Counted from the stretch's first letter, positions 1 to 12,152 are shown. The stretch is 64,000 bases of DNA from Phytophthora quininea (GCA_011947345.1 JAAVTG010000548.1:124001-188000); one strand, 5' to 3'. Notes: generated by a model from the letters alone, not told the origin. Translations and numbers: made by a program.

Positions 1-75
1 TAAAGTTGATTAACTAGGTAAAGGATAATTCATCTAGCTACCTACCAAACTAGCAGTAAGAAAAGAGTGATTTGG

Positions 76-3000
76 TCACAGTCGAGGTATCCAAATTGTT
101 TGCTGGGGCGGAGGTAAATTCACATCCTTTGGCGCCTCAAAGCCCAATCGTATGAGGGCTAGTTTCAAGCTATCGCCATTGATTCCAATCTCTTCTGCGT
201 GTTGATACATGGACTGGTGGTGCCGTCTAAACGAAGACATCACATTTTCGATGTGCAGTTCCTCCGCCTGAGTTTCTTCAAAGAGAATGTCGTTCCGCAG
301 TCTCCAGATCGCGTGAAACACAATCGCTGTGTGTACACTCCACAGCAGTAGGAGTAATTTTTGGTGTTGTCTCCATCCTGGAAGAATATCCCCGGTTTGG
401 GGAATAGAAGCAGTCTCCACTGAAGATCGAGCTTGAAAGCTTTGCTCTGTGGTAACCATAGTGACCTCCAAATTTCACTATAGTAGGGCAGGAAAAAAGC
501 AGTGCTCCACTGTTTCAATGGCATTGCATTTGTTCCTCACGCATTGTTGAATTGTAGGACGCAATGGCAGTAGGAAGTAGAGTCTTGATCCCACAATGAG
601 GTCTCCGAGAAACAGCCTCAACATCACGTCATGCACAACAGGCGTTAAACACCTTCGAAGCCAGATAATCTACGATAATGTTGAGTGGATTCGTTGTTGT
701 GAGCAACCAAGTAACCGCATGGGATGTTCTTGTGTCGTTTTAATGGATTGTAATCTGATCCAGTCTTGTGGGCGCAGTTTCGGGAAGAATCGTGCCGTTT
801 TATCTCCACTAACTCCATGAATTGGTGGCGCTGCTTCTCGAGATTCGGTATTTATCCCTCCTACTTCTGGGTGTGGCAGTACACGATGAAATATTTGTGT
901 CAATTGGCGATATAAATGCACAATATCACGCAGCTCCACTTTGGTTCCGAGAATCGATTGAACTTCAGCGCATACTCGATGGAGGAATTCTAATCGGGTA
1001 GGCCATCGTTTTGACGGGTTCAATAGGTCTTGTAGACACCATATCTGTTTTGCTGCCAATTCTCGGCATAATCGCTTGAACTTTACAGTTCCTTCTCCAA
1101 GTGACTTTCGTGCCAAGCGTCCCGTTTGACTTGTTTTAAAGTCATCCGACGTATTCGACCAGATCGGGGAGAAGAGCGCATATTGCAGACGTTTTGTTCG
1201 TGTGTATTGTAGTCGATCCTGCCTTGGCCATTTGAAGTTTTTCCATTCCTTTAACAACTTTCTCCACCATAATGGTAGCATGGTTGCTTTCCATCCGGGC
1301 GGAGCTGGGGGATTTTGGAAGAGAAAATCTCCAGGCCACTGGCGTGTGAATACTCCATAACGAAGTCGTAATAACTCTGCAATAGGTCTATACCAGACAG
1401 CTGAACTTTCCTCTTTGTGGCAATGTAGTACCTGCACAACTTGTTGGAGGAGGAGAAAGCGCTGCTTTCGAATGCTATCCAGTATTACTGGCACACCAAC
1501 ACCATCATTCTCTTTGGTTTGGGTGGCAAATGAAGAGGGAACAATATTAATTCCTCCACGACCAGTATCAATTCTGTTGTAGAGAATGTATCGGGTTATC
1601 AGGCTCTGCCATCTTTTGATGAATCGCACAGGAATGTTCACTGTTGTCGTAAAGTACCAAATTATTGATAGAATAACAGCTTGAACAATGAGCCGCCTTC
1701 CCATCAGCGTCCGTGCTCTTCCTTTCCAGACTTGAAGCCGCATTGTCAATTTGCGATCTAGTTGAGTGGCCAATTGATTCGATGTGTCAAAGTTTCCAAA
1801 CGGTATCCCCAAGTACTTGGTTGTCTCCCCTTTTTGCAGTGATCGGAGCGGTTCCATCGTAGGTGCTTTGCGTTGGTTATTCAGGCTCATTATTACACTC
1901 TTGGAGTTGTTCAATTTCGCTCCCGATCCTTCACAATAGCACTCCACAATTGCTAGCTGTTTCTCCAGTTGGGTGGCATCTTGAGAGAATAGAACTGTGT
2001 CATCAGCAAAAACTGCTACAGGAATTATGAGCGTATCATCAACTCGCACTCCCCGCTCTCTTTCTGCACGAAGAATGTTACTAAGTGGTTCCAACGACAG
2101 CGCAAATAAAAACGGTGATAGCGGGTCTCCTTGTTTTACTCCACGAGACGGCTCCAGCGGGTCTTGGGCCCATCCATTGATCATCAGCGAGCATTTTGCA
2201 CCATTATACAGTAGACGTATCCATGCGAGAAAACGGTGACCAAAACCTTGGCGTTCCATAACTTTAAATAGATAATAGCGGTTCACTCGGTCATATGCTT
2301 TGGCGAAGTCGTGGAAGGTAGCAATTCCTTTTCCTCTATTGGTTGTAACTAAGTGCTGAAGGTCACGAGCAAGCATCACTTAGTGGTGAATGGATCTTCC
2401 TGGGATAAAACCTTTTGATCTGGGTGTACCAGACCTGAAATCAAAGGTTTGAGTCGGGCTGTTAGTACCTTAGATAATATTTTGGTTTCAACGGGAATCA
2501 GTGTAATGAGTCGGAAATTGCCAGGGTTATCTCGGTGGCCTTTCTTGAATAGAAGTGCAACCGACGCGTAACGTTGGTGCGGATAGTAGCTCACCTCTTT
2601 CCAATTGGTAATTGAAGACAATGCGTAATTTTTTCCAAACATTTCTGGGTCGACCTGGTAGAAGGCCGAGGTAAACCCGTCTGGGCCTGGGGCAGAGTGA
2701 GATCCCATCGATCGGATGGCGCAACTAAACTCTTCATCTGTTAGATCACTTTCAAGGTTTTTCTTCGCCTCTGGCTTTTGTTTCCGGTCGATCGAGTCTA
2801 CCAGTCGGCCTTGCGCGGGCTCATCGAGCTTGGCTCGGTCTTGATTGAACCTCGTATCACCAAAAATGCTAGCCCAGTGCTTTTGAAAGCATCGTGTTAT
2901 TTCCGACGGATCGTTGGACTTTGTTCCGTTTGCAAGTTTAATCGATCGAATTGGAGTGCTCCGTAGATTATATCGTGGGACTCGAAAAAGAATGTCGAAC

Positions 3001-4185
3001 TCCGTTCTGTCAACGTCGCAGTTCGCTCGAAATTTATACTGCTTCTGAGGTCTGTCCAAACTTGTTTGCTCTCCGCGTATCGTTGTTTCGCAAAATACAT
3101 GTCGACAGCAGCGTTCTCGTCATTTTCATCACGGGCAACGGCAGCTGCACATTCTTCAAATTGTTGTCGAGCCAGGGTTAGTTCTGCCGCTGCTGTGGAC
3201 TTCATGTTACGCTGGCACATTTTGAGATAGGATTTCATTCTTTGTTTCCACGATTTCCACACAATACCGGGGTTATTCGATGCCCGTAGGACGGGAAGTA
3301 GAAGTTCAGCTTCCTTTTGAATGTCCATTTTAAGCTCTGAAACCCGCAGCAACCAATCTGGTAGCTTCCAGAATCCTGGCCCCGTTGGATGGTGCCACGA
3401 CGTAAGTTCGACTTGATGAGCCATGTGATCACTTTCATCCCATACTTGGTATCCTGAGTCATGATACCCAGCGGAGAACAATCCATCCGAGGTGAAGATG
3501 TAATCTAGTCGGTTGCGCCGAGGGCGCGGGCCAGAAAAAATTGATCGCTAGGGTGTTGGATCCTCCATGCGTCCACAACGTCCAGGTTTATCAGCCAGTC
3601 TCGTAAAACTGCCACACTAGAATCAGTTCTCGCTACACTGGAAATTGAATCCAGCTCAGGATCAAATGCCAAATTGAAATCACCACAAACAATATGCAGT
3701 GAGTCTTCTTCAAAATCTGTGGGGAGTTGTTGGAAGAGATCCTTCCTCGATGCCGCATCATTTGGGGCGTGGATATTGTGGATGTAGCACGCGCGGTCTT
3801 CCCAGCTTAGTTTAACAAGCAAGTATCGGTTTGGGATCGTCTTCGCTTCAATGATAGTTGCAGTTTTCGCTCCTGGACACGGCCCGTGTACAATCGTAGC
3901 CACGTCTGCGCTCCTAGGAAATAAGGTTTTCTGCGAAGCTCCATTCTTGTCTGATACGAAGACACGTCCTCCAAAATTTTGGTTCACCAAGTATTTGAAT
4001 CTGTCTGCTTGTGTTTGGTCTTTAAATCTCGTTTCTTGGTTACACGAGAAGTAGTAATGCTTGAGATGTGGCGAGATGATATTGCTGCCTCCTCGTTTAA
4101 TCCCATGCACATTCCATGTCAATATTTTACACGATTGTCCAATGTCCATACTCATAGTCATCTTAGTTTTCCACGTCCACCTCAT
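76..4185 (-). pseudogene. LINE ORF2: AP endonuclease plus reverse transcriptase, frameshifted
   Basis: The ATG at 4185 starts an endonuclease domain (ILTWNVHGIKRGG, QETRFKDQ, IVCGDFNLAFDPELD; the GDFN motif is typical of APE-type LINE endonucleases). The frame breaks at about 3505-3535, next to a run of T, and continues at 3481-2897 (LDYIFTSDGLF, DESDHMAHQVEL). RT motifs follow: SAPGPDGFTSAFYQ, DFAKAYDRVNRYYLF, GVKQGDPLSPFLFAL and the catalytic VAVFADDTVLFSQD near 2000. The C-terminal region, with HAIWRLRNDILF, ends at 76. The polypeptide would nick target DNA and prime reverse transcription. Four or more frame changes are present. A second, diverged and 5'-truncated relative lies at 52755-54229. 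Confidence 0.85.
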
Positions 4186-6241
4186 CTTCTGGTGTCAACG
4201 AGTTCGACGCTATGACCGGGACGTCTTCCACGGTCAATTCGCTGTCACGCAATGCTACGATATCATCTAGGATGTCACTCCCAGGTAGCATCTCAGCAAG
4301 TTTGCCCAGTAGTTGTTGACACAACTGCGAACGAAGGAGCTGTAGCAGTGTTGTGTCTGGTAAAAGTCGCATGTGGGCGGGGCAATCCCCGTTTCGTCTT
4401 GGCCAACTAGGTACTTTAACCATTGATTTGACCCGAAAACAAAGGGACATGCGCTCATTAGTAGCAGTTCAAAGCAGCTGAGTAGTGTCAGAATGTGCCA
4501 AGTTTCTTGTGTCTCGTTGGTTTTCCTACAAGCGCTTTTTGCAGGAAATGCACGTAACTTCGGCGTGTTTTTCCAAGAGGGAGTTTCGATGCTACCGCTC
4601 GCTTGTGGAAAGATGTGGCGGGGTCTTCATCAGAGGTCTGCGCTAAAATGCGGTCCAGTAGGTGGAGCTCCGCAAGTTCCTCGACTTTGAGTCCTTCGTG
4701 GGCAAGATCGCCACATAGTGCAGTTGACCATGCTGTTGGGAAAGTTTTTATGGACTCAACAACTCTGTCCATGTTTTTGGAGTTGTTCATCAGCTCGTTG
4801 ACATTGTCCATGTGCTGCATATTTTGAGCTACTCGATCCTTGCATGCTTCAAGTCGGGTCGATTCTGCTGATATGAGCACTTGATCATCTGCCTTGAGCG
4901 CGGGGAGTTCACGCTCTTTGTTCGTCTTTTCGTTGGAAGTGGTTCTTGTGCCTCATCAACTTCGATTAACTTCGGCAGCATCAGCAATCCTGCTGTCATC
5001 TCGGTCGGGACGTCCGGCTCAAAATCTCGAAATCGCGCTCCATTGTGTCCAATACTTCATACGGATTATTGTCCGCAAAGGAGCGATTGTCGCGTTTGAA
5101 ACCCGACTCCATTTGACGTGTCATGTCCACGTCCACGTCTTCTTCACTTGTGGCAGAAGCCATTTCGGCATCCATTTGTTCATTCGGGATGCACTCGCTC
5201 TCACTGTTATTGCCTGGTCCAGCCTCCTGGAAGTCACTCTTTTGAGTTTTCGTCGCCATTTCGTTTTCACGGTCATGAGCGCGAGCGTTTGGTGGAATTT
5301 CCATTGCAACTTCTTCACGGTAATGAGCGTGAAGTACTGGCGAAGCCATCCTTGTTGCGTTCCTGGAGGCGATGAAACCCTCGGCATTGCTGGAAGTTGG
5401 CCATGGTTTGGATGCATTCGGGGTTTGTCAATCTTGGTTATAGGTGGTTTTGCTTGTCCATTGTGAACGGCTGTCAAGGATTCCACTAGGGGCTGTACAA
5501 CAATTCCAGTGCATAAGGGGATCTCCGAAAGCTCACAGATCGCTCAGGTAGTGCTAGCGAACGCCTTCCTCTAGCCGTGAAGAGCATTCTCCCATGGACG
5601 AGTTGATTCGTCACAAAGCCGCGTACCATCAGGCATTTTGGCGGCAGTTCTTTTCCAAAGTAAATCTCCATGTCGTTGTCGTCACTTGAGCATCCAGGTT
5701 AACACCACGGGGTGTCAGAAACAGTGGTCTTGCCCCGAGAGCTGCAAAGCCCATGAACAACTCATTCGCGATCTCCGTCGAGCAGATTCCGAAGATATTC
5801 AGGAAGAACTTGTTCAACAGGGGCGACTGGAGTTTGATTTTGAATTTGCGACCGAGAAGCATGACTTCCTGCCCGACGAGCTTCCTTTCAGCGTCGCTCG
5901 ACCTAACTCGGACGAGAACGCCTCCTGGAGAAATTTTCTCCAGTTGCGCCATTTCGTGACCAGCCAGCAGCTCGTCCACGACAGAACTGTCGTGGTCTTG
6001 GATGAAGGACTTGAAGACAAGCGGCATTGCCACCGCAGATCACCGAGTATCCAGCTGGTGGTGGCGTGAACGGACGAGCCTTCGTTATCAGCGAGAGGTA
6101 CTCGGACGCCGAAGTATCATTGCGTTCGTAGGCTTCGACTAGGCGTGCTGCATCATCGTCAGCCAAGCGTGGCTCGGACAGCACTGAGGCATCCGTCTTG
6201 CGGAGGCGCGAGTACTGCTGCGCCAGCAGATGATCGGCCAT
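4163..6241 (-). pseudogene. LINE ORF1 (gag-like), several frame changes
   Basis: The first ATG at 6241 opens a frame starting MADHLLAQQYSRLR. It passes by frame changes into an ORF at 6033-5629 (text such as MPLVFKSFIQDHDSSVVDEL and RVRSSDAERKLVGQEV, resembling an RNA-binding gag segment), then into acidic and charged segments at 5486-4996, 4880-4488 and 4450-4163. The last ends with DEDEV-like acidic residues and a stop at 4163, just inside the start of ORF2. Oomycete LINE ORF1 proteins normally bind the element RNA. No zinc knuckle was seen clearly. At least four frame changes are needed to read it through, so it is annotated as broken. Confidence 0.6.
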
Positions 6242-6263
6242 CGATTACATTGTTCTCGAAGAG

Positions 6264-6283
6264 GTAGGGTTAGGGTTTGGGGG
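6264..6283 (+). repeat. Short telomere-like tract at the LINE 5' boundary
   Basis: The stretch reads GTAGGGTTAGGGTTTGGGGG, about two imperfect units of the TTTAGGG-type telomere repeat. It sits just outside the LINE ORF1 start and before the hAT region. It is too short to be a telomere; it may be an interstitial remnant or a chance G-rich tract. Confidence 0.3.
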
Positions 6284-6502
6284 TAGCCAGCAAAAACGAT
6301 TCTCGTGGTGTATTCTAAAGGTGCCATCATACTTTTGAATACCAAAAGTACGTTGCTGGGGATTCTCAGAACTACCGCCAGCCTACCGTCAGTCTGACGA
6401 AGCGCTATACGCCCGCTGATGCAGCATAACCTCCACTCGTACGCTTGCTAATGAAGCATAGACAGGTTCAGAATTAAATGAGCTGTCTGGAACCTCATTT
6501 TC

Positions 6503-8125
6503 TTGATTACCGCTCCCTCACAATCAACCAGCGCCGCCGTTGACACCATGCCGCTGTCGAACAATGACACCTGCTCTCTTCTGTTCACAACACTTGGGAA
6601 CGACAACTTTGCGTGCAATACATGCCACAAAACATACAAGAGCGAGCACGGGTTCTCGAACCTGCTCAAGTACCTGCGCGCGAAGCACGCGAACTACATG
6701 GAGCTGGCCGAGCGAGTTCGTCGCGAGCGCGACCCACTGAATCTACATGTAGTAGACCAGCGAACGCAGGATCTGTATCACTGGTGTGAGTGACTAGTAA
6801 TGGGTCGCCTACCGGTCACCTTCGTCGAGAACAAGGTCACACGCCAAAACACGTCGCTCTCTCCGGTCTCAGCCGTCACAATCAAGCGCTACTTGATGCA
6901 GCTACGTGATTTTGTCGAAGATCGGGTAACTGCAGAGTTGCCAGATTCGTTTGGAACTGTTTGGGACGGCTGGAGCAGCTCCTCAAGGCACTATGTTGCG
7001 ATTTTTGCAGTGTTCAACGACCCCTCCATGAACCACGGGGAAAGACCTCCCAGCAACACCAACAAGAATGAGTACTACGAGGACCTAAGGTGCTTTACGC
7101 GCAAGTTCGTGTTTTTGGCCTTTTGTCCTCTGGATGAAGAAGAGGATCTGAGCGCACAGAGTATGTTCGATCTCCTGGCCGACATGTTGACGCGCTACAA
7201 CAAGCTGTGGGAATGCGTAAAGTTCATGGCCGGAGATAACTGTAGCGTGAACCGAAGTATCGGATTTCGGAAAGGTGCTATTCCGTTGATTGGGTGTACT
7301 AGCCACCGCTTTAATTTAGCGGTGACTGATTTCCTAGCTCCCCGTGAAACTTTGAACGCTAAAGTTCAATCGCTGATGGTAAAGCTACGAACGATAAAAG
7401 GCAGAGCGATTCTCCTGCGTACGAGTCCGCTAGCACCAGTGCTGAGTAATGATACAAGGTGGTCCTGCACGTATGAAATGCAGCTGCGCTTCACCAAGTT
7501 GGAGCCAGCTCTTCAGTCAATTGAACGGGGAGTTCTAAAGAAATACGAAATCCTGCCTCTTGTGCTAAGCCGCAGCAATTCGTCCAAGGTGAAAACGCTC
7601 CTGAAGGACCTGAAGCAGTTGGGAGATGTTACTTTGGCCCTGCAAAAGACCACTTTGACGTTGTCTGGGGCTCGCCGACTGCTGGACCAGACCATTAAAA
7701 TGTTTCCTCAGCTAAAGAACCGTTTGAAGGCGACGGCATCTATCGTGACCTACTCTGCTCTGGAGACGGGGATAGTAAAGCTGCAGCGCGGGGAGACGTT
7801 GACGCCTTCCGAGTGTGCTGCTTGTGCCCCAGTTCGTCAAAACCGCCGCGCCCTTGAGCAGGAAAGCGAAGCTGAGGCGGGCTCAATTGTAACTCAGGCG
7901 TTTAAGAAGCGTAGAACAGCACACAGGGCTCCCTACGACGACCTGGCCTACGTGCCTCCAACCTCCAACGAGTGCGAGAGGTTCTTCTCGAGTGTGAAGC
8001 TCGTAGACACAGACTTACGGAAGTCCATGAATACCGAGACTCTGCAGATGCTGATGATGCTGATGTACAACCGGGATTTGTGGGATGTCCACAGTGTCGA
8101 GTCTATCCGGGCTGAGCTCCACTAG
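6503..8125 (+). pseudogene. hAT-family transposase with BED zinc finger, one in-frame stop
   Basis: Two ORFs in the same frame (6503-6793 and 6800-8125) are separated only by a TGA at 6791-6793. Together they would be about 540 residues, a normal hAT size. The first part has a BED-like zinc finger (CNTCHKTYKS, then a His-containing YLRAKHANYMEL). The second has hAT landmarks: the WDGWSSSSRHYVAIF segment, the DNCSVNRSIG...CTSHRFNLAV segment and the C-terminal dimerisation motif YVPPTSNECERFFSSVK. The 6503 start is an ATG. The lone stop could be a real inactivating mutation; it is a substitution-type break, not a homopolymer slip. Terminal inverted repeats were not identified with confidence. 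Confidence 0.85.
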
Positions 8126-9478
8126 AATGCCTAGAAGAAATGCCACGGTACGCGTTTGAATACTCATAAGTGTGGGGATATGTATTCCGAGGCCTCTTCA
8201 GAAAAGTATGCGTAGTAATATGGCATACTTCAGAGCCCTGCTGAATGAGAACGACAGAAAAATGATCTCTCCGAAAGCCTTGCCGGCTCGACCGCTGAGC
8301 CATCGCGTACTTGGCGAATATTGACCGTCCAAATCCAGCGCCTCGCGTCTACTGTAGTACTATCGGTAGTAGCTCGACAATGAGCAAGAATGCGAGTTTA
8401 CCATTTCTCGCTAACTGTGGCGGTTGTTGTCCTGGCAAGATGTACAGCCAAACGGCTGCCAATTCAACTGGCAGGCTGCTGAGAACCGATGTAACGTCGA
8501 TAAAGTCGTCAATTCTCAACCAGGCATCGGACAATATCCATTGTATATGGATTGTTGCCGAGACGCTCGACACAATCAATATTGGAACAATGTCAATTTC
8601 TCAGGAAAACAATTGCAATGCATCGATCTAATTGTGTATCTTGTCGTTGAAGTGCTGTGCGGTCTTGTTCGACGAGTTGGCAGAGGCATAAATAACCACG
8701 TCTGCGGTCTCGAGGAACGAGGAAGTGGGAGAGCACGAGCGAGGTTTTTGCTGGACCACGGCGCGCTCCAGCTCACACTTTTGAACTCCTCCGCTAACCA
8801 CGCTACTATCGTAGGTAGTCTCATCTCGAATCACTCCGCCCAAGCCTGTTCTACCAACGATGTCGATCAGCTCGGCGTTTGCTCCCCAAGCCTCCAGAAG
8901 AAACCAGCACTATCCATCGGCTTTTGCTCTCCACAGGAGAGGAATCGATTAATTCCGGTAGCGCTTGTGTCTCCACAGAGCCCAGCACCAAGCGCAAACA
9001 CAGAAAATCTGAATCGACCCGCCCAGGCACTTCAAAGAAGAAGCGCACCAAAGCCTCTAGTGTTCGTTCACCAAGGCCTGCAAGTACGAGTGGTGTTACG
9101 GCGAAATGAGGCAGCAGTCGCGCCTACCATCAGACGCCGCAGATTACCCGGGAAGTCAAAGCAGATGTAATGAGCTTCTGGAACCCCTGCTCCTGGGTAA
9201 TCGTAGCCCAAGTGCTTTCGTGCGTCGATGCCACGAGGTTCGCTGTGTAAACTTCACTACAACCGGACACTACTGGCCGACAGGGTGCAAGTCGCTGCCC
9301 TGCGCCGGTGCTCAACACCAATTTATATTACTTCCTCCTCTTTAGCCGACGCTCCTGTTGCAAGTGTCGTCGATCTCCGTGAACTCGGCTAGCCTCGCCC
9401 GCCGGTCCTGTACTTCGTGAACTCCAAGCACGTCTACTCGGGCCCTCCAACACGTCCAACGTGGATACAGCACTGGGG
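8126..9478. other. Non-coding stretch between two hAT remnants
   Basis: No ORF here resembles a known family. A 248-residue plus-strand reading (8424-9170) overlaps several minus-strand readings and shows no domain, so none is annotated. A short motif, CACAATCAATATTG, occurs at 8571-8584 and again near 10398 on the other side of the second hAT remnant, so it may mark ends of a decayed element. Confidence 0.4.
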
Positions 9479-9654
9479 TACTGGTCCTCAACGTGGACTC
9501 GATAGCCGTAGCTACTGGCCCTCCAACGTAAACTCGATAGCCGTAGCTACTGGCCCTCCAACGTAAACTCAGTAGCCTGAGCTACTGGTCCTCCAACGTG
9601 AACACAGTAGTGATGGTCCACTGGTCCTCCTTCGTGAGCTCGGTGCCTGCTGTC
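9479..9654 (+). repeat. 35-bp minisatellite, about five imperfect copies
   Basis: The unit is about TACTGGCCCTCCAACGTAAA followed by CTCGATAGCCGTAGC (35 bp). Copies begin at 9479, 9513, 9548, 9583 and 9619. The second and third are nearly identical, and the outer ones are more diverged. Less conserved copies may extend left to about 9430. No coding role is evident. The array sits upstream of the second hAT remnant. Confidence 0.8.
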
Positions 9655-9849
9655 ACCGGCCCTGACACTATCCTGCTGCTACCTACTGTCCGTGTCCGTC
9701 CTTCAGTTGCTGTCCGTCGTCCAGCCACCGTTACGTCCGTCGTCCACTGCACCTGTCGTCAGCTTGGGCGCTTCTGCGCGTGTCCGCCTCCTGCACTGGT
9801 CTTTGCTTGATCTGTCCCGAGTCCTGCGTGCTCCGTCGCGAATTCGAGA

Positions 9850-10350
9850 GTGAGCCGTCTTGGGCTCGAGCTCCTGGTGATCCCGAAATATGCCCTTTCA
9901 GCTGCTCGCTTCTCTCAGGCGGGATCCTTCCACCAGCGTCTGTTCACAGCAGAACCTGCGGCTGTCGTTCGTCGGTTCCGCCATTGTGCTCGCGTCCAGC
10001 AGCGCCACCTTCAGCTGCTCCGGCCGACTCAGCATCTGCATCAAGAAGTCCGCCACCAGTCATATCACACAGCTATCGAAGAGAGATCCAAGTCCAGAGA
10101 GGAAAACCGCTCGAAATACATCGATTTGGCTTGGCTTCCAGCTACCTCCGTCGAGGTGGAACGACTGTTCTCTGCAGTGAAGTGCATGCTTGGATATATG
10201 CGGAAGAGAATGAGTGCGGAGACGCTCGAGTCAATCCTCTACTTGAGGCTTAACTGGGATCTTGTTACGAACGAAATCATTTCGAAGGCAGTGCGGGTAG
10301 CTTGTGAAGATAGTGAAACAGAGACAGAAGAGCACGACAGCTACGAGTAG
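9850..10350 (+). pseudogene. hAT transposase C-terminal remnant
   Basis: The last ~90 residues of this reading carry a hAT dimerisation domain: YIDLAWLPATSVEVERLFSA, then RKRMSAETLES and LRLNWDLV, ending at a stop at 10348-10350. The upstream part of the reading shows no transposase motifs and begins with GTG, so only the tail (from about 10060) is supported. It is a different hAT subfamily from the 6.5-8.1 kb copy, because the motif residues differ. It is probably the decayed end of an element whose remainder is not recognisable. Confidence 0.65.
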
Positions 10351-10495
10351 AAGTTGCTGGTTGCCCTCACGATTCTGACAATATTGGTCGAGGTCGCCAC
10401 AATCAATATTGTGGAGAACAATTTTTACAATGTAACAATGCCAATGTTTTTTTTCCGATCCCTGATTCTCAACCTCTCTTCGCTAAAAACGTATT

Positions 10496-10836
10496 CTAGA
10501 CCAAATCAACGGCCCGGTAGCGTGTAGTTTTCAACCTTGCTGGTCGCAAAAGTTTGTGCAGCTTGTCGATGCCGAGGACCACTCGAATCTGCTCTGGAGT
10601 CAGGTCTTTCTTGGACAAAAGAAACACTTGGCCGGCCACTAAGTGATCGTGGACTGGGTTTTGACTATCAACGACGAGAGGTGGGGGCTCGCTCGTCGGA
10701 ATTGCCAACCTCACCGAACGGAACAGAGACTTTCAGCAGCCTTCCTGTCGAATCCTCAGTCGTTTTGAGCAGTAATTGCGGCAAGAGCAACTGGGAGGAG
10801 TAGAAATGCCAAAAAGCGATCAACTCGCAACGTCAT
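10496..10836 (-). pseudogene. RxLR effector remnant A
   Basis: The ATG at 10836 opens a good signal peptide (MTLRVDRFLAFLLLPVALAA), but the frame ends after about 27 residues. In a neighbouring frame the text continues with RLLK (a degenerate RxLR, the last residue being K) and DERAP (dEER position). After another break, a WY-module piece reads KKDLTPEQIRVVLGIDKL, matching the other loci in the array. Most of the effector body is missing, so the locus is about 340 bp instead of about 1.1 kb. The first break lies at a run of A. The deletion and the RLLK change indicate real decay. Confidence 0.75.
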
Positions 10837-11026
10837 AGTGCACTTTGTGGGGTGTTTTCTACAATGAAGACTAAAGCCTTGAGTAGCCGTCGAACCAACA
10901 AAGATTATGATTTCGGATGTCTGTACACACTTCATTATCGCCACCCGAAAACGGAACTCAACGTTTGGCTGCAGCATTGACCCGTTTCTTTAGCTCTACC
11001 TCGTTTGACCAAGGCGTTAATGTCAT

Positions 11027-12152
11027 TTACCCAAACACTTGCTCGCGCACCAGCTTCTGTGTGTCCCTATCCTTGACAAACTCCTCCAAGTATTTGTAGT
11101 TCTTGTTCTTCGTCAGCTCCTTCCCCTTCAGTCCGTTCAAGCCCAGTGCGTACTTGACAAAGTGCTCGGATCGATTGGAGTCGACCCAGATCTTGATTCT
11201 AGTCGTCACCTCGGCGCTCGTAGCGTCTTTGCCGATGGCGATGACCGGCAAGCCCAACCTCCGAGAACTCTCGATTTCGTCATCCAATTTGTTGACGTAA
11301 CTTCGGTACATGTTGAACTCCTTTGAGTTTTCACGGGCGGTCGCGACCTTCAGCTTCACCCACACATCGTAGCTAGAGACGCCATTCTGCAGCCAGCCCT
11401 CCTCTCGGTACTTGTCCGTCGATGCCCCGTATCGCTGCAGCAAGTTTTTATTCACCTGGCGTTCAACGCCCTTCATGTTTTGGTACCCCATCTTAGCCGC
11501 CACGTCCGTCTGAGACAGCAGGTTCGCCGCGTAGTTTTCGAACGTTTTTGCCATGAATTTTTCGTAGAGTTGGTAGTTGGGGTTTTTGAGCACGTCAGCT
11601 TGCGTCGTGTGCGCGTTCAGTCCCAACATCTTCCAAGCATCACCCACCGACGTGTCCTTCTTGACCCAGGCCGGAATTTGGTTCTCCACGAACCGTTTGT
11701 AGTACCTATAGTTGGGATTGCTCGCAAGCACATAGTCGGACAGCTTGTCAATGCCGAGAATCACACGAACTCGCTCCGGGGTCAGGTCCTTCCTGGACCA
11801 GCGAAGCACCTGAGCACTCAGTATTTCGTCGTACACTTTGAACTGGGGTGACGATTTCAGAGCCACATCGTCCATCGTCTGCATTCCCAGCAACTTCTTC
11901 AATTCGTCGACGTTCTTGCCACTGTGTTCCCACATTGTGATCTTCAGTGACGACACCGCAGAAGTTGCTTTAGACTTTGTCTTGGACATGGCGTCTTTCA
12001 GCGACGAGAGGACGGGAACTCTCTTCGGTGTCGTCCACGGTAGCAGCAACCCTCAAGAGCCTTGAATTAGTTGATTCCGTAGCATCGGCTGCACCGTTGC
12101 AAGTGGCGAGGAGAGCAACCGCAGACAATACCAGGAAATGAAGAACACGCAT
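11027..12152 (-). pseudogene. RxLR/WY effector B, frame broken at the EER motif
   Basis: The ATG at 12152 starts a signal peptide (MRVLHFLVLSAVALLATCNG), followed by RLLR at residues 31-34. The frame then breaks at the EER position (plus-strand 12019-12025), where sister genes read GAAGAGCGAG and this one lacks two bases. The downstream frame (to 11027) is a long, intact body of repeated W/Y modules: LKKLLGMQ, KVYDEILSAQVLRWSRKDLT, VRVILGIDKLSD, FVENQIPAWVKKD and IKIWVDSNRSEHFVKYALGL. RxLR effectors are secreted and act inside host plant cells. The 2-bp loss is not in a homopolymer, so this locus is more likely truly inactive than loci D or E. It is a close paralogue of E, including shared 3' flank. 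Confidence 0.85.

Larger units (their letters stand above)
1..6241 (-). mobile_element. LINE (non-LTR retrotransposon), near full length, minus strand
   Basis: Two consecutive ORFs on the minus strand form a LINE: a gag-like ORF1 (about 6241-4163) and an ORF2 with AP-type endonuclease and reverse transcriptase (about 4185-76). The ORF2 ATG at 4185 overlaps the end of ORF1 in another frame. The element's 3' end lies at the window's left edge. Its last ~170 nt recur, in the opposite orientation, at 21324-21495 as a 5'-truncated copy with a target-site duplication, which confirms where the 3' end is. Several frame changes interrupt both ORFs as read, so this copy is either inactive or affected by base-calling errors. 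The true 5' end may lie slightly upstream of 6241. Confidence 0.88.

Noticed and set aside
8278..8303. tRNA-like A-box (TGGCTCAGCGGTCGAG on the minus strand)
   Set aside because: No B-box at the right distance and no cloverleaf could be drawn, so it is neither a tRNA nor a convincing SINE.
8424..9170. 248-residue plus-strand ORF
   Set aside because: No motif, both strands are open in pieces, and the composition looks random.
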